Source of the DNA: Chrysoporthe austroafricana
Lineage: Eukaryota > Ascomycota > Sordariomycetes > Diaporthales > Cryphonectriaceae
DNA length: 64,000 nt
Assembly: GCA_001051155.2 (NCBI GenBank)
Contig: JYIP02000005.1
Span: forward strand, 3,782,001 to 3,846,000
Direction: 5' to 3'
Shown: positions 12,202 to 24,301 of the stretch, piece after piece
Layout of the letters: each line of letters begins with the position of its first letter
How positions within the stretch are numbered: position 1 is the stretch's first letter
Notes under the pieces: generated by a model
The model's database searches: none
Told to the model about the DNA's origin: nothing
Seen by the model: the letters and a program-made list of their open reading frames with translations, nothing else
Program-made: the position numbers and the translations under genes

Positions 12202-14445
12202 CCCCCCCCGTCCTGTCCCGAGGGCTTCCCAAAGCGGCGCCCTGCAGATCCAGGGCACCCATCGAGCATCGACCGATGCGCCGACGACCTGGAGAGTGAT
12301 TTGCTGTTCCCACACACGCCCGCGTCTCCCCTCGACCGGGCCTCGCTCGCTCGCGCTGCCATGCCCTGCCCGTCCAGCCTCCTGCGCGTGGCAGGGACAG
12401 ATGTACAACACATCTCGGAAGCATGGCAACGTGGCTGGCCGGCCTGGTCGCCTGGCGGAGGGCTCGGCGCGCTGGTCCTACCTTCGCCATCGGCGGGCTG
12501 GGTGCAGTCTGTCTGCAGCGAGCCGGATCGCGCGTCTGGGGGGCCGCTGACAGGACCTTGGATAAAGCACGCCCGGGGAGGGGAGGAGAGGAGAGTGAGG
12601 CGGCCTGGTCTCGTGGCAGCGAGCCGCGCTCGAATACGGGCGTGGTGGCATGATGTTCTCGCCCTCCCGCTGGTGATTTCCCGGCCTGGGGCGACGACAC
12701 TGCACAGTCGACAGTGACGTCGCGGGCATGCTCTTGTCACCAGCCCTCCGGGGGGGCCTCGCCCGCGCGGGGCCCTCTCGCCAGCCTGGCTCGGTCCGAC
12801 TCTCATTACACCTCAGCGCCCCTCGCCTCGCGTGCGCTGGGTCGGTCGAGGAGCAGATCCTCAACAGAAAACTCTAGGCCTGCTGCGTCGTCGAGGACCG
12901 CACGTCCACATCATCTGTCCCCGTGGCTTCCCAACTCCATAGCCCCACCCCCCTCGGGCCCAGCCCTCCCGGCCGCCGTTACACTCCTCCTTAGCGCTCT
13001 GCCTCGAACTCCAGCGCAGCTCAGCCCCTCTGGCCTCCTGCTGTGCCGTCGTCCGGGCCCGCCAAGCTCGCCGTCAGCGTCCGCGGACCAGAGAGCCCAG
13101 GCGCCCAGGCGAGCAGGCCGGTGCAGGGAGCACGTATAGGACCAATCCCCCCGTGTTGACACCCCCCCCCCACTGGCACAGGACCCAGAACAGCCCGTCC
13201 GAGGACGTCCAGATCGCATATTGGCCTGCACGCCCCTGTCCGTGTCGACACGCGCCCTCCACTACAACAGCATCACGGCCGGGTCCGACGGCGGTAGCAG
13301 GCTAGGCCGCTAGAGTAGACGTGCCGCGGGCGGCTGCGCCTCCTCCCAGGTGCGGACGCCGCCGCGGCCTAGGAAGGGGAGGGGGTGAGCACGAGCTGGG
13401 AGGGGGAGGACGGCGGCCTGTGGTGTGGCGAGAGGAAAAGGGTGAGTGAGCCGGTGGGCGGGCGGGTCGTAAGGCTCGCGGCAGACGACCGCCGAGGTAA
13501 GATGCGCGCTCGACGGTGTGTCCGCGAACAAGTGGACAACAACACGACAGCAGGGGAGGGGGGGACGAGGGGTGTCAGAAAAGTTCACGGCCACCGGCAT
13601 GGCTGCCCAGCTAGGCAGACCCCCAGGCCATCTGCGCATTCGACCTCCGCAGCACCCACCTAGGCCCGCTGTTGTTGACAGAACAGATCCCAGTGAGTCT
13701 TCCTCGGAAAGATACACAGCTCTTAGTGCCGGCATGAGATTGTGCAGTATCGAGCGAGGGCATCGCGACGAAAACTTTCGGTCCTCGTGAGAGATCACCC
13801 ACAAAGGGTTCCCGCCGGAGATCGATGATGGCCTTCATACATCTTGAAAGAGGATATGCCTTGTAATTCCATCCCCGAGAGGCGTCGAGTACTACGTAGT
13901 CAGGGAGGCTCTCCTTTCGTAAGCCCGCCGAGGCTCTATCGGTAGGAAGGAGTGATATCCGCGAGTATAGGTTTCATCATGGACCTGGCGGTGAACAACT
14001 CTCAAACGCAGTGCTGCCATCATGTTGATTACTTCTATGCTAGGTACGTAAGCCAGGCAATACCGGCCGGCGCTCTCCCTCCTCTTCATTATATATACAG
14101 ACAGGCAGGCAGGCCGGCCCATATAGAATGGATAAAAGAAAAAGACATGCTTTTTCGCACGCCATGTCCTCATGGTCATTTCTCCTGCTCAGGGTTCTTA
14201 ATGCCCTGATTTGACTTCAAGCAGGCCCAATTGAGACTGAACACCGCCGTTTCATCCATGTCGCCGATTCATCCACCATAATCATGTATTAATAGAGCCG
14301 TAAACAAAGTGTGTGAGTGCCCATGTGTGCGAATACAGAAGCGCTTTTGAGCAGGAACGAGACACCCTCCACCCAAGCTATCGATGAGAGCGCAAGAATT
14401 TGCCTCGTACACTTTTCCTCCCCCAGAAACCAAAAATCAACTGTC

Positions 14446-17400
14446 TTATGCGTCCGAGTAATACTCATCATGATAATGTAGGCCAGGCGAAGGTCCTGGC
14501 GAATAGAGAACGCTCTTCGTGTGGCCTGGCACGTTACCGTCATTGGGGCCGGGGAAGTACCCGGTCTTGCTGCGACGTTCGCGCTCAAATTCGGCCCACC
14601 GCTTCATGGTGATCTTACTGCTGTCGAACTCTCCCTCCTGTTCACCGTGACCACCCCCCTTGACCTCGCCAGCCGTCTTGCGCGTATCGCCCCACGAGAA
14701 GTCGTCGAACTTCCAGAAGGCGTAGGTCGGGAGGACGAAATTCCAAATGGGCAGCGAGCAGAGGTAGATGAGCATCCATACTATGTATGACCATGATTGT
14801 GCTGTGATCACCACGAGTACGCCGGGCAGACCGAGGATCAAGCCGAGCAACACCAGGGGAATAACTTGGACTGGTCCGATGATCGAGGAAATGACTGAGC
14901 GTTGTTAGCTGTGTGACTCACAGGGAACACACGAGAAAAGATTGTTACTTACCGACGTAGATCGTAAAAGCAATGGCAGCCGGGAGGACCAGAGTCCCCA
15001 TAAGCTCGATGAACACCACAAACTGCATGCTGAAACAGAAAGTACCGCAGAGATCCCGCACAAGGACAAGCTCCATGAGGTTGTGAATTGTCGAGTTGAT
15101 CCAACGACGCCGCTGAGAGAGAAGAACCATGAACTTGTCTGGGACCGTCGTCTTGCAGACTGCTTGAGGGACAAACACCTGCTTTCGCTTGGGGAACGTC
15201 CGGAGCATGAGAGTTGTGAGGAAACGATCTTCACCAAGAAGGAGCAGGTTCTTCTTGTGGAGAGTGTCGACCACATTCTCTGAATAGTGCTCCACCACGT
15301 CCGGATTGGCAAGAATCGGAACCCAGTAGTTATTGCCTCCCTTCGGGGCCTTGATCCGGTACATGCAGAAACAACCCGGCAGACAGGTCACACCACCAAA
15401 GACCGACTCAAAAGACTTGGCCTGGTGGTGAGAGATGAAGTATTCGAAAACCTGGATAGCGGTGACCCAGCTCTCTCGCTTGTTCGCGATCTTCGTCTCG
15501 CCGCAGAGACCCATGATTTCAGGATCCTTGACCATTGCGGAGACCATGTGTGTCAGGCTGTCAGGGAAAACCTTCGTATCGGCGTCTACCATCAATACTA
15601 TTTCGTAGAAGTCGGGCGATATTCCGGTCACCTTCCACAGGCCATTGAACATTTCGTACTCGAGTTCAGTCATGCGCTCGTCGAACATGACCTTTTGCAA
15701 GAAGGACATCAGGATGATTTGACTGTCACGCTTGCCTCGATTTCCAGGCTTGGACTTGTTTTCCTCTGCGGGCGTACCGCACTTGACAACCAGCATCATA
15801 GGAACTCGTTGCTGCTTATCCACTGGGATCCGGGACTTGGCACCGAAGTCGTAGAAACCGGAGTAGATCTTGGCCATGTTGTGTCGCTTGGAGCCGGAAG
15901 CAACAGCGACGTACGAGAATGGCTGGACCTCCTCTGGCAAGATGGTGAAATCCCTCATCATGCTCAGCACATAGTCAGGTGTGGACAGCTCCTCGCCTTT
16001 GCCTTTGATGATACCATCGCAAATAACAAGGATACATTTGTGACTGTTGGGGTAGTCGGTCGTCGCGAGAGAGTCCAGGGTCGTCCGAATGCCCATCTCA
16101 CCCTCGGAGTAAGCAGTGACAAGCAAGAGAGTGTGCGCAAGGGGGAATCCGAAAGGCATCCAGTCAGAGGGCGGCTGCGGTACAACTGCCTCGTGGATGA
16201 AACCAGCTGGGCCAGGTCCCTCTGGGCTAGGCTGAGAGCCGTAAGGGTCGGCGGCCATCAAGCTGTTACGACTGCTGTTGACCCCGCCGTACATGGAGTT
16301 CGGGTGAAGCAGGGCAGCCCCGGAGCTCTGACTGGCCATGGTCGTGGGCATGGCGGGCCTTCGAGAGTTGCGATCGACGCCGTAGACGGTCGAGAATCGG
16401 GAGGTTGTGGGCAAGAAAGTGCTAGCCCGCTTGCTTGTTCGATCCGAAGAGGCTCCAGCAACACTGCTGCCGACGTCACCAGGCAGACGCGCTGGTGCCC
16501 GATAGATATCCTCGGACCAGTCCTCGATTTGCTGATTCCTCTTTCTCTTGTCTGACGACTGCGATGTCTTGGCCGCTGCATATCGTCTGCTGATGAACCA
16601 CTGGAACATAATAGCCAGGCCGAAGCGCACGACGACGACTGACAGGATGAGAACTAGCGAAAGGTAGAGAACAACCTTGGAAGCGATGCAGCCCACTGAG
16701 TCGGAGTCGACAGATCCGACCTTGATGATCTGTTCGAAGCATTCAGCCGTCGCTTTGTCGCCAGATTTCAACAGTGTGTGCGTAGCGTCGCGGCCTCGAA
16801 CTGCCTGGTTCGTGGCCGTGGTGTTGTCGGCAAGCTCGCTCCAGTGGCTAGGGACGGACACCTGGGATGTGTTGAACCACTTGAGGAGGTTCAGGTCTAG
16901 CACACTTCCAGAGTAGACCATGAGATTTCGGGATTTGTTGGCGACATCGTCCCAGGTGAAGTAGACATCAGCTGATGGCGTGAGGTCGTAGAACTCGGTG
17001 CGCCCCTTGCTTGAGGTGTGGCAGGCGTATCCGAGGTAGTACGGGATTGTAAGGTTCGGTTGCGTGGATCCGTCCTGGTTGAAGGTGTTGCAAGGGAAGT
17101 ACCAGGCCAGGTCGCCGTCGTCATTCGTCGGCACATCCGAGCCTTCTGCCAAAGTGATCAGTCCCTTGCACTTCCCGTTTACCTGCTGGAACAAGAAGCT
17201 TCCATCTTGTCCGCCATGCTTCTCGGGCAGATCGTAGAGGACGTTGGCGCCGTCTCCATCCGACTCCGCCGGTATGCCATCAGCCACGGGATGGTGAGAG
17301 TTGGAGAGATCGTATGCCTGGCCGAAAAAGATCATGTAACCGCTGTCGACGTGGTTCACCTGAAGACGCTCCGAAGGCGTCCCACAGACTGTCCTAGTAA

Positions 17401-18169
17401 AGCCAAACGTGAGGAAACCGACGCAAGCCATGATGATCGCGATGATGCTCAAAAGACCCATCTTCTCACGCCACGCTCGAGCCTGGTCCTTTGACCTTAT
17501 TCCGAAGCACTTCAATATGAAATTCGGAGCCCAGAAGGTGAGGATGGCGCAATAGATGTCCCAAAGACTTGGAGGCCGGATCTGCTCCGTTTCCTTTTTC
17601 TGCCTCCTCTTCGAGATCTTGCCAGAGTGCTTTCGACTGTTTGCCCTCCTCCTGGAACGGCGCTCCTTGTCGGCATCGCCGCTGCCGCCGCTGCCACCGC
17701 TACCCCTCTTCTTGTCCCTCGAAGCGATCGAGTCCGAGACAGCATCGTCCCTATTCGACGCGGCCAAGTATGTTGTTCCTTCCAGATCCTCATATACCGG
17801 CTCGGTACCAGTGCGCGAGGGCAGAGTCTGCATCTTCGCAGCATGTTGGCGGTAGTGATAGTTCGGGTGGTTCTTCCCTATCCTGTTCCGCTCCGGCTTA
17901 ATTAAACTTCGCTTCCGGGAGACGGGCTGGTCCATAGCACTCTCGAGGTCCGGAGACAGGGGCACATCGTCTGCTGTTGCGTTAGAACGGGCTGGTACTG
18001 TCGTCGCGAACGAGCCTGAAGAAGTCGCACGGGAATGGAGGGTCTCTTCGCGACCTGCGTATGCAGCGCCAGCGTCGACATCGTGGTGCCGGCTACGCCG
18101 TGTGGATTGACGGTAGGCAGTGCGCTGTTCGAACGAGGCCCCTCCCCCGGGTCTCTCGGGGAGAGACAT
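14446..18169 (-). CDS. chs4: Class IV chitin synthase (yeast Chs3-like)
   Basis: Two minus-strand exons, 18169-14953 and 14894-14446, with a 58-nt intron; product 1,221 aa, typical of class IV. I chose the ATG at 18169 (MSLPERPG) over an upstream in-frame ATG at 18208 because this start resembles known class IV enzymes. The order is: a disordered N-terminus with basic patches; two N-terminal membrane segments flanking a cytochrome-b5-like region; then the GT2 catalytic domain with EDRFLTTLM (Glu about 979) and QRRRW (Gln about 1018). Several C-terminal membrane helices follow, the last ones encoded across the intron. There is no myosin motor, which excludes classes V and VII. It should polymerise N-acetylglucosamine from UDP-GlcNAc at the plasma membrane. 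The neighbouring Skt5-type gene at 24.3 kb encodes the kind of activator this class needs in yeast. Confidence 0.96.
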
Positions 18170-21100
18170 GGTCCTGGTAGAATTTTCTGTCAGCCTCCGC
18201 AGCAACACAACAGTTCTGGCGCCGATATCGAATGAGGGGAGGGAGCTTCACCGTCAGGGAGGAAGCAGGTACAGCGTTTCTTGCGCGGTGGAGGGTAGGA
18301 CTTCGGTCGGGGGGGAGTGTAAGAAAGAGGGGCAAGTGTCTGTGTAACGATGCACTAAAAGCACGAGAGGGGAGGGTTTAAAGTCTCGTCGATCACGGTG
18401 AGGCTGAAGTGAGGCCAAGTATGGAAATGGGCAATGTTGTGCAGAGCGAAGCGACTAGAGACTCACAGTTGTTACGGGTTACAGGCTCGCAACGGCGCTA
18501 GAGTCGGATATTCTTGGACTCTGCGTGCCTGCTAACAGCGAGGGTCCCTGGGAAAATCCGGGTGGTGATTTAGGTTTATGCAGCTCTTGCTGCCAGCCCC
18601 TTCTGGCCACTCCAGGGATGATGCAGGGACGCGGTCACGAGGACACCCACTGAGAGGTCCGCAGCGGGACAACTGGTGGCCAAGGCTCGGGTCTCTCGCA
18701 GTGATGCCCCTTGCTCGCGGGTGGTTCTCCTCAATTGCGGTGGTGGGAGCGCATGGAAGAGACCAGCAGGCCTGGCGGACGATGGGGATTCCGGGGGTCG
18801 TCAGGTGTTGATTGAGCGTAGGCCCGGGATGGGGACCACAGCCTTCCACTTCTTTGGCCGAGGTAGTGGAGGTGAGGTGGTATTAACTGTTGCCCAGCGG
18901 GCTCGGCTGACCTCTGCGACTTTGGGACAGGCTGCGCCTTGGCTGGGAACAAACAATTGCGCCTGAGCGTAAACACACCGACTCTGTCTCGCGGGACGGG
19001 GCCGAAGCTGGCTCTCGGAGAGTGGGAATGGCTGCGTCTAGCTGAGGACAGGTGCAAAAAAAGCTTCGATCCCTTGGCCTGGAGAGCGACGAGAGTGAAC
19101 GAAGGGATAGGCCGACGGACGGTGAACGAGGGACACCAAGACTAGGCCCAGGACCAGGACCAGGACCAGTAACCGGATTCCCTTTAGCGAGCGCACGATT
19201 AGAGAGAGCAGCCACGACCGACCAAATAATCAACGACAAGGTGCGGCGAGAGCCCACTTCACGAGGGTAAGCCTCACGACGAAGAGAGAAGACGGACGAT
19301 GGACGTTGGGACGGTAGTGAAGGCCACACTACGGGGCGCGGAAGGATTGACGATTGATTCGTTGTAGAGTCGTTGGAGGGGAGATTGACTGAGGGCCGCT
19401 GTTGTATTGCACCCGATCCTTCTTCAGCTGCACCTCACATTCTCGACCTTCCCCTGAAAAGTTGGGCCATCCCTGTCGGCATTCCCCCCAAATATGCCGC
19501 TCGACTCTACGTGCATTGGGACTAGCTGCTATAGTACCACAGTATGGCTCTACCATCGTATGGCGGGTGCCCCAGCCAAGCTGCCAGGCTGCCAGGCTCA
19601 CTGTGGTCCTCCACCGAGCTGCCCCGCCACCGGCGCCTCGGCACCTGGCGCTGAAGAACGCCAGAACGATACAGAACAGAGGAGGTGGGTGGAGTCGGGA
19701 AAAGGCTGAGAGGCTGGGTACGACCTACATCCCGTTTCCCGGTGGACGTGTGGCAGAATAGTGCGAGAAATAACAACTCTGTTATAGAGAGGCTGGGCTT
19801 CGCATTGGAGCCTCTGGGCCTGTAAGCTCCCTGTTTACAGTGCAGTTTCCTTGATTGTCCGTATTTGCAAGCAGGGAGTGCCTATTGCTGCTGGCAAAGT
19901 ACGTCACCTGCGTGGTAGCGATGTCCACTGCAGCCTTGATTGTACCATGAAATGTTGGTGAAACCGTTCAGAGTCGTAGCAGCTGCGGGCATCAAATCAA
20001 GCATTCCCAATTGCATCTCCACTTCGAGTAACGGCCCAGTCCTGCCGAACCCCAGAGCTCCAGTTATTGATCTGCTCGGGCGATCTCATCGGCTCCCTAT
20101 CGCGAAGCGGGCACACCGACAGGACCTGACCCGACAGGCTGGGCTCGCCTTATCGTGTCCTTCGACGCGGGAAGATGCAAAGACTGTTTATGCATATTTC
20201 TAGTTATCTTATCTTGCCTTGCAGCTCTGCTCCCGATCCTGAGTGCACGCACTGGCGTCTTAAGTACTTGCCAGCGGTTCAGGAGGGAGATCAACGGGGC
20301 CGTCGCTGGGCATTCACTGTCGGATCGTCGCCCATGGGTAAATTGCAAATCTCACAGCGCGGGGAGGCTGAAAAGCCCGAACAGCCTAACTGTGCTGACA
20401 AGGGACCAGCGTCGGCGACTTGGTGCCTCAAGGGTTGACACCTGTCTGATGAGCGAGCGCCAGAGGGAGTCTGCACAAAGGAGCCGAGGCGAATCCTTCG
20501 GGCCACTTCCAACATGCACTCCGTCAGGAACGCCTCCTGCAGGAAATGTCCAGTAACGGAGCGCCGGCGGCAAACGTGATCGAGGCACGTCCGTACTCCG
20601 TATAGGGTGAGCTGCAGGCTCCGCTTAAGCTCCTTTAGGCTGCGCAGGTCAGATTGAGTCGTGATCATCTGCACATAATGCGTGCTGGACAGCTGCTGCG
20701 CTGTAAGATCGACCATCGATCTGCTTGCCCCAACGAGTACTTCCTTGCGCATGGGATGAAGGCGTACCATGCAAACAGGCCCTTGTATGACCCCCTCGCG
20801 CATCAGAATCCCCTCCAGGAAGAGACTCACGCTTCCAGGATCGAGATTGTCTCCTTGCGTCCAGACGAAGAGACAGTCGCGATGAGCGATTCGTGAGAGT
20901 CCAGCAGAGCAAATGTGAGCGGAGAGCGCGGTCACAAGAATTGCGGCTGGACCAGGCTCGACCGGGGTCAAAAAGTCGGAAAACGAGATGCCTCGTGAGT
21001 GTCAAACTCAAATACGAGGGCGCTAAGCGGGAAAAGGGCTGGGTCTGGCCCCAAGCCATTATTGGAAAGCCATTCCACGGCGCGCAGCCTGCAGGTCGCG

Positions 21101-24100
21101 GGGTGATGTGACGTGACGGCGAAAGTCTATCTCACTCGTCAAAAAAGCTTCTGAACGAGATGGGTCGGCGGGTCACCTCGTGTAGTCCGTACTATGTAGT
21201 GCTTCCAGCCGCTCGAGGGCCACTGGGATGAGGACACGCACGAGGCGAGTTCGAGAGCGGCGTAGTAGTCCGCCTCATGTCTGGCCTAGACACACGAGTT
21301 CATCGCTTCCACGAACATCTGAACCTCAAGGGTTGTGCTTTTCATGGTAGCGGGATGTGCTCGAATGGAGAGATCTGCGCAAATTCTCCGAGTCTTCGAG
21401 TCAGGACTTCGTTGGAGGCTGGCGTTTTAAAAGGACGCTGAGCAAGCCTGTCTCGCAGTCAGCACCGGGTGTTCCTGCCTTATTTCCATAAGGCTGCTGG
21501 GCTGCACAGTGCATGCGGGTAGCCTCCCCATGACCTTGTACGTCCGTATATGAGGCGTGTTTTAGACAGATGAAGCTAACACAGGAGGGAATTAGACGCC
21601 CAGAACGCTTGCCGTTTGTATTGACGCGGGGTTATACTCGAGCAACTCTGCTCGGAGAGCCATTTCGGATAACCCCATGCGGACACTACGCAATTTGAGA
21701 TACTACTTCCAGAGTTGCACCGCAACTCGTGCCGTCGTAATCCGAACCTCGCGACGCAGGGGCGCGCATACCCTCAGCGGTGTTCAGAAGTGTGAGAACT
21801 ATCTCAACCCAGCGAAAAATTAGTCACTGGCGCAGAACGAGCTGCTGGGCGTAGGGGCGGCTGCTAGACCCGAAAAAGTGGCGGGACCGAGCCAGCCGGC
21901 CAGGATTGGGTGGTCTGAACAGATGGATATGCTCTCTGGCCTAGCTAGTTCTTTAGAGAAGGGGAATCAACTGTTCGCCGAACCACAGCGCCACCATCCT
22001 GAGTAGTGGCATAGCAGAGAACAATAGTGGAGGCCAAGGGTACGGCCGACGAAGACTAGAAAGGGTCCAGTTCACACTGCAGGTATGTGAGTGTTGCGTG
22101 TACCAATTGCGGCCCGGTGACATCAGCGCCGACGGATACGTTTGTGTGATCTTCGTGATAATGAATATCACCTTTGATGCGTCCTGCGCAGCCCCTTTTT
22201 ACTGGCTCTTGTCACGTCACGGTGTGGAGAACAGAGAGAACCCTTCCGAGTTCCGGGACACTGACGCGGCGTTTGCGGTCCACGGCAGCAATACTCGTAC
22301 TGCGTATCGGCGTCTAGTTTCGTAATCCGCCAGCGAGGGTAGTGAAATCTTAATGAACACGGCGGCTGTCCGGGACGCCTCCTGTAACCTCCTCTGCCTC
22401 GTTTGGCGCACACCTGCTGGATGTTTCGCTGCCCTGGCTGGGATCCTGCCAGCCCGCGAGGGATGCTCCTCAGGGTCTTGGCATCAGCGGCTGGAGCGAC
22501 TGTACTACTATAGCGCGTATAGAAAACGCCGGAAAACGAGAGGGCGCCGCACAGCCACGAGGTCTAAGACGAGGATGTTCCAGCTTTCTGGAACTGACGG
22601 GCGGTCGTGTTCCTGTCTACCACCCGTGTGCCGTCCTCGTGTCTTTCAGACTTTGTTTGTCTCCACCCGCCTCGTCATACGAGGGCCTGGACGGATGTCT
22701 GCTGCCGTGGACTGAGGATGCGCGGCGCAGAGCAGTTCGGAAAGGGCGGAGGGCGGCACGACTAGGAGAGCTCGGGAGGCTTACACGCGTCCCCCAGCCT
22801 TGCCGTCGTGCCGGGAGCTATGTGCTTACTGTCCGTTGTCCGGCACGGCTCTGGGCAGGAAGCTGTCGAAGGCTGGAGCCGCCGCGAGGAGCCTCGTCGT
22901 CATCTCCAGCGGATTGGATGAGACCACCTATTTGTGTTCCCATCCGTGGCGTGAGATGTGGATGGCGATGACAATGTGTACAGGTCAGAGTGGAGTCCAG
23001 TTACATGTACCAAAAGGCGGCAAGTCTGGGGTATTCCGTACACGGTACGTACCGGAAGTACCTCATCACTTGCAGGGCCCCCGCGAGGGCAGGAGTTCGC
23101 CAGTCACACACTCCTCTCAATTTTGGGGGGGGACTTGGGGGAGGGGAGACCAATCCTTGCTCGGCCTAATTTAGCACAGGGTGATCCCTGCAGGGAGCAG
23201 CCAGCACCCGAGCCCTAGCTGCCGTGCATTGGTGTCGCAGGCACACGGTGCGGATTTAACGCCGCCGCCGCCCAGGCAGCATACTCCATACTCACTTAGT
23301 ACAGACGTACAGCAGGCTGCAGCCGTACAGAGTACTACCAGTAGGGGCGACTGCTTGGCGGACCCTTCTGACGGGATGCGCTACTGTGTTAGAGCAGCGA
23401 TCGACCTCCACTGTCAAACGGACTTCAGGGTTCACGTGTGGCCCAGGTGCGACTACCTATTTTGAGGGGTACCTTGCACTTGCACTCTTGAACATTGATG
23501 AATCCTGTCTGTGCTCTGCCAGTCTGCGTGCAACAATCCGGTCGGTCTGGATTTGGACCTGGCTCTGCTTCCTATTCCTCTCCTCCACCTCCCTGCTGGC
23601 CGCCTTCAACCTGCTGGTCTGCCAGTCGAATAGACACTTCGAGGGGAACACCTCCGCGGCTCCGCTCGCCTGGTCTTGTTACGTGACGCCGTCATCTTAC
23701 AGCTCAGCCTTGTTCGTCTCGCCTGTGCTTCCTCCTTCTTTCCGTCATCTTCCTTCTCGCCTCGTCTTTTTTCGGATACCACCTCAGCAGCAGCAAGCAG
23801 CCTTAGCCTCGTGTCTCGTGTGTGGGTTTGGCTTTCCCAGCTCGTGCCTTCGTCGTCTTCTCTTGTGGGGATCGCCCGACCTTTTTTCGTCATCGCATAG
23901 ACCTGTAGCACCCTTGGCGCCGCGAAGACGGGGTTGAACACCACGGACATCTCGGCCAGCCCGACTCGGTTGTGAAGAGAGACCAGCCCTCCTTTACGAC
24001 ACTTGGCCACTCTCCGAGACGTCTTGCCCACGCCACACGCCACGGGCACAGCGCTCGATTCCAGACGACGGCACTCCGCCTTGACCGCCAGCCAGACAAG

Positions 24101-24301
24101 ACTCGAGCAGTACTCTAGGGAGACAAAAAGAACACAGGTCCAATGCAGCAGGAGGAGAATTTACAGCCGTCGCAGTAGCATTGTGCCAGTTCCGCTACTT
24201 CCCGGGACGACCCGTCTTTCGATACTAGCTGGGACAACTGCAGCTCGGAAACTTGGTCGGAGGGGAACACCATCAGGCTGAACACCCTGATCCCCTTTGC
24301 A
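18170..24301. other. 6.1-kb divergent spacer between chitin synthase and its activator
   Basis: No gene with recognisable domains is seen. CT-rich sequence just upstream of 24302 looks like a promoter and leader, and about 1 kb upstream of 18169 is probably the chitin synthase promoter and leader. Open frames in 20.2-21.0 kb overlap on both strands without family similarity. Confidence 0.45.
19148..19169. repeat. (CCAGGA)n short tandem repeat
   Basis: Three complete six-base units plus a partial unit, within the presumed leader or promoter region of the chitin synthase. Confidence 0.8.

Larger units (their letters stand above)
8778..14445. other. 5.7-kb gene-poor GC-rich spacer rich in simple repeats
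   Basis: No convincing coding gene is seen between the 5' end of the WD40 gene and the 3' end of the chitin synthase. Open frames here overlap on both strands and translate to Arg/Pro/Gly/Ala-rich low-complexity peptides. Several microsatellites and homopurine/homopyrimidine runs are present. The first 500 bases or so probably include the WD40 promoter and leader. Confidence 0.5.

Noticed and set aside
20291..20971. 226-codon open frame on the minus strand
   Set aside because: Overlapped by plus-strand frames, no recognisable family, and no intron or context support. It could only be revived by transcript evidence.
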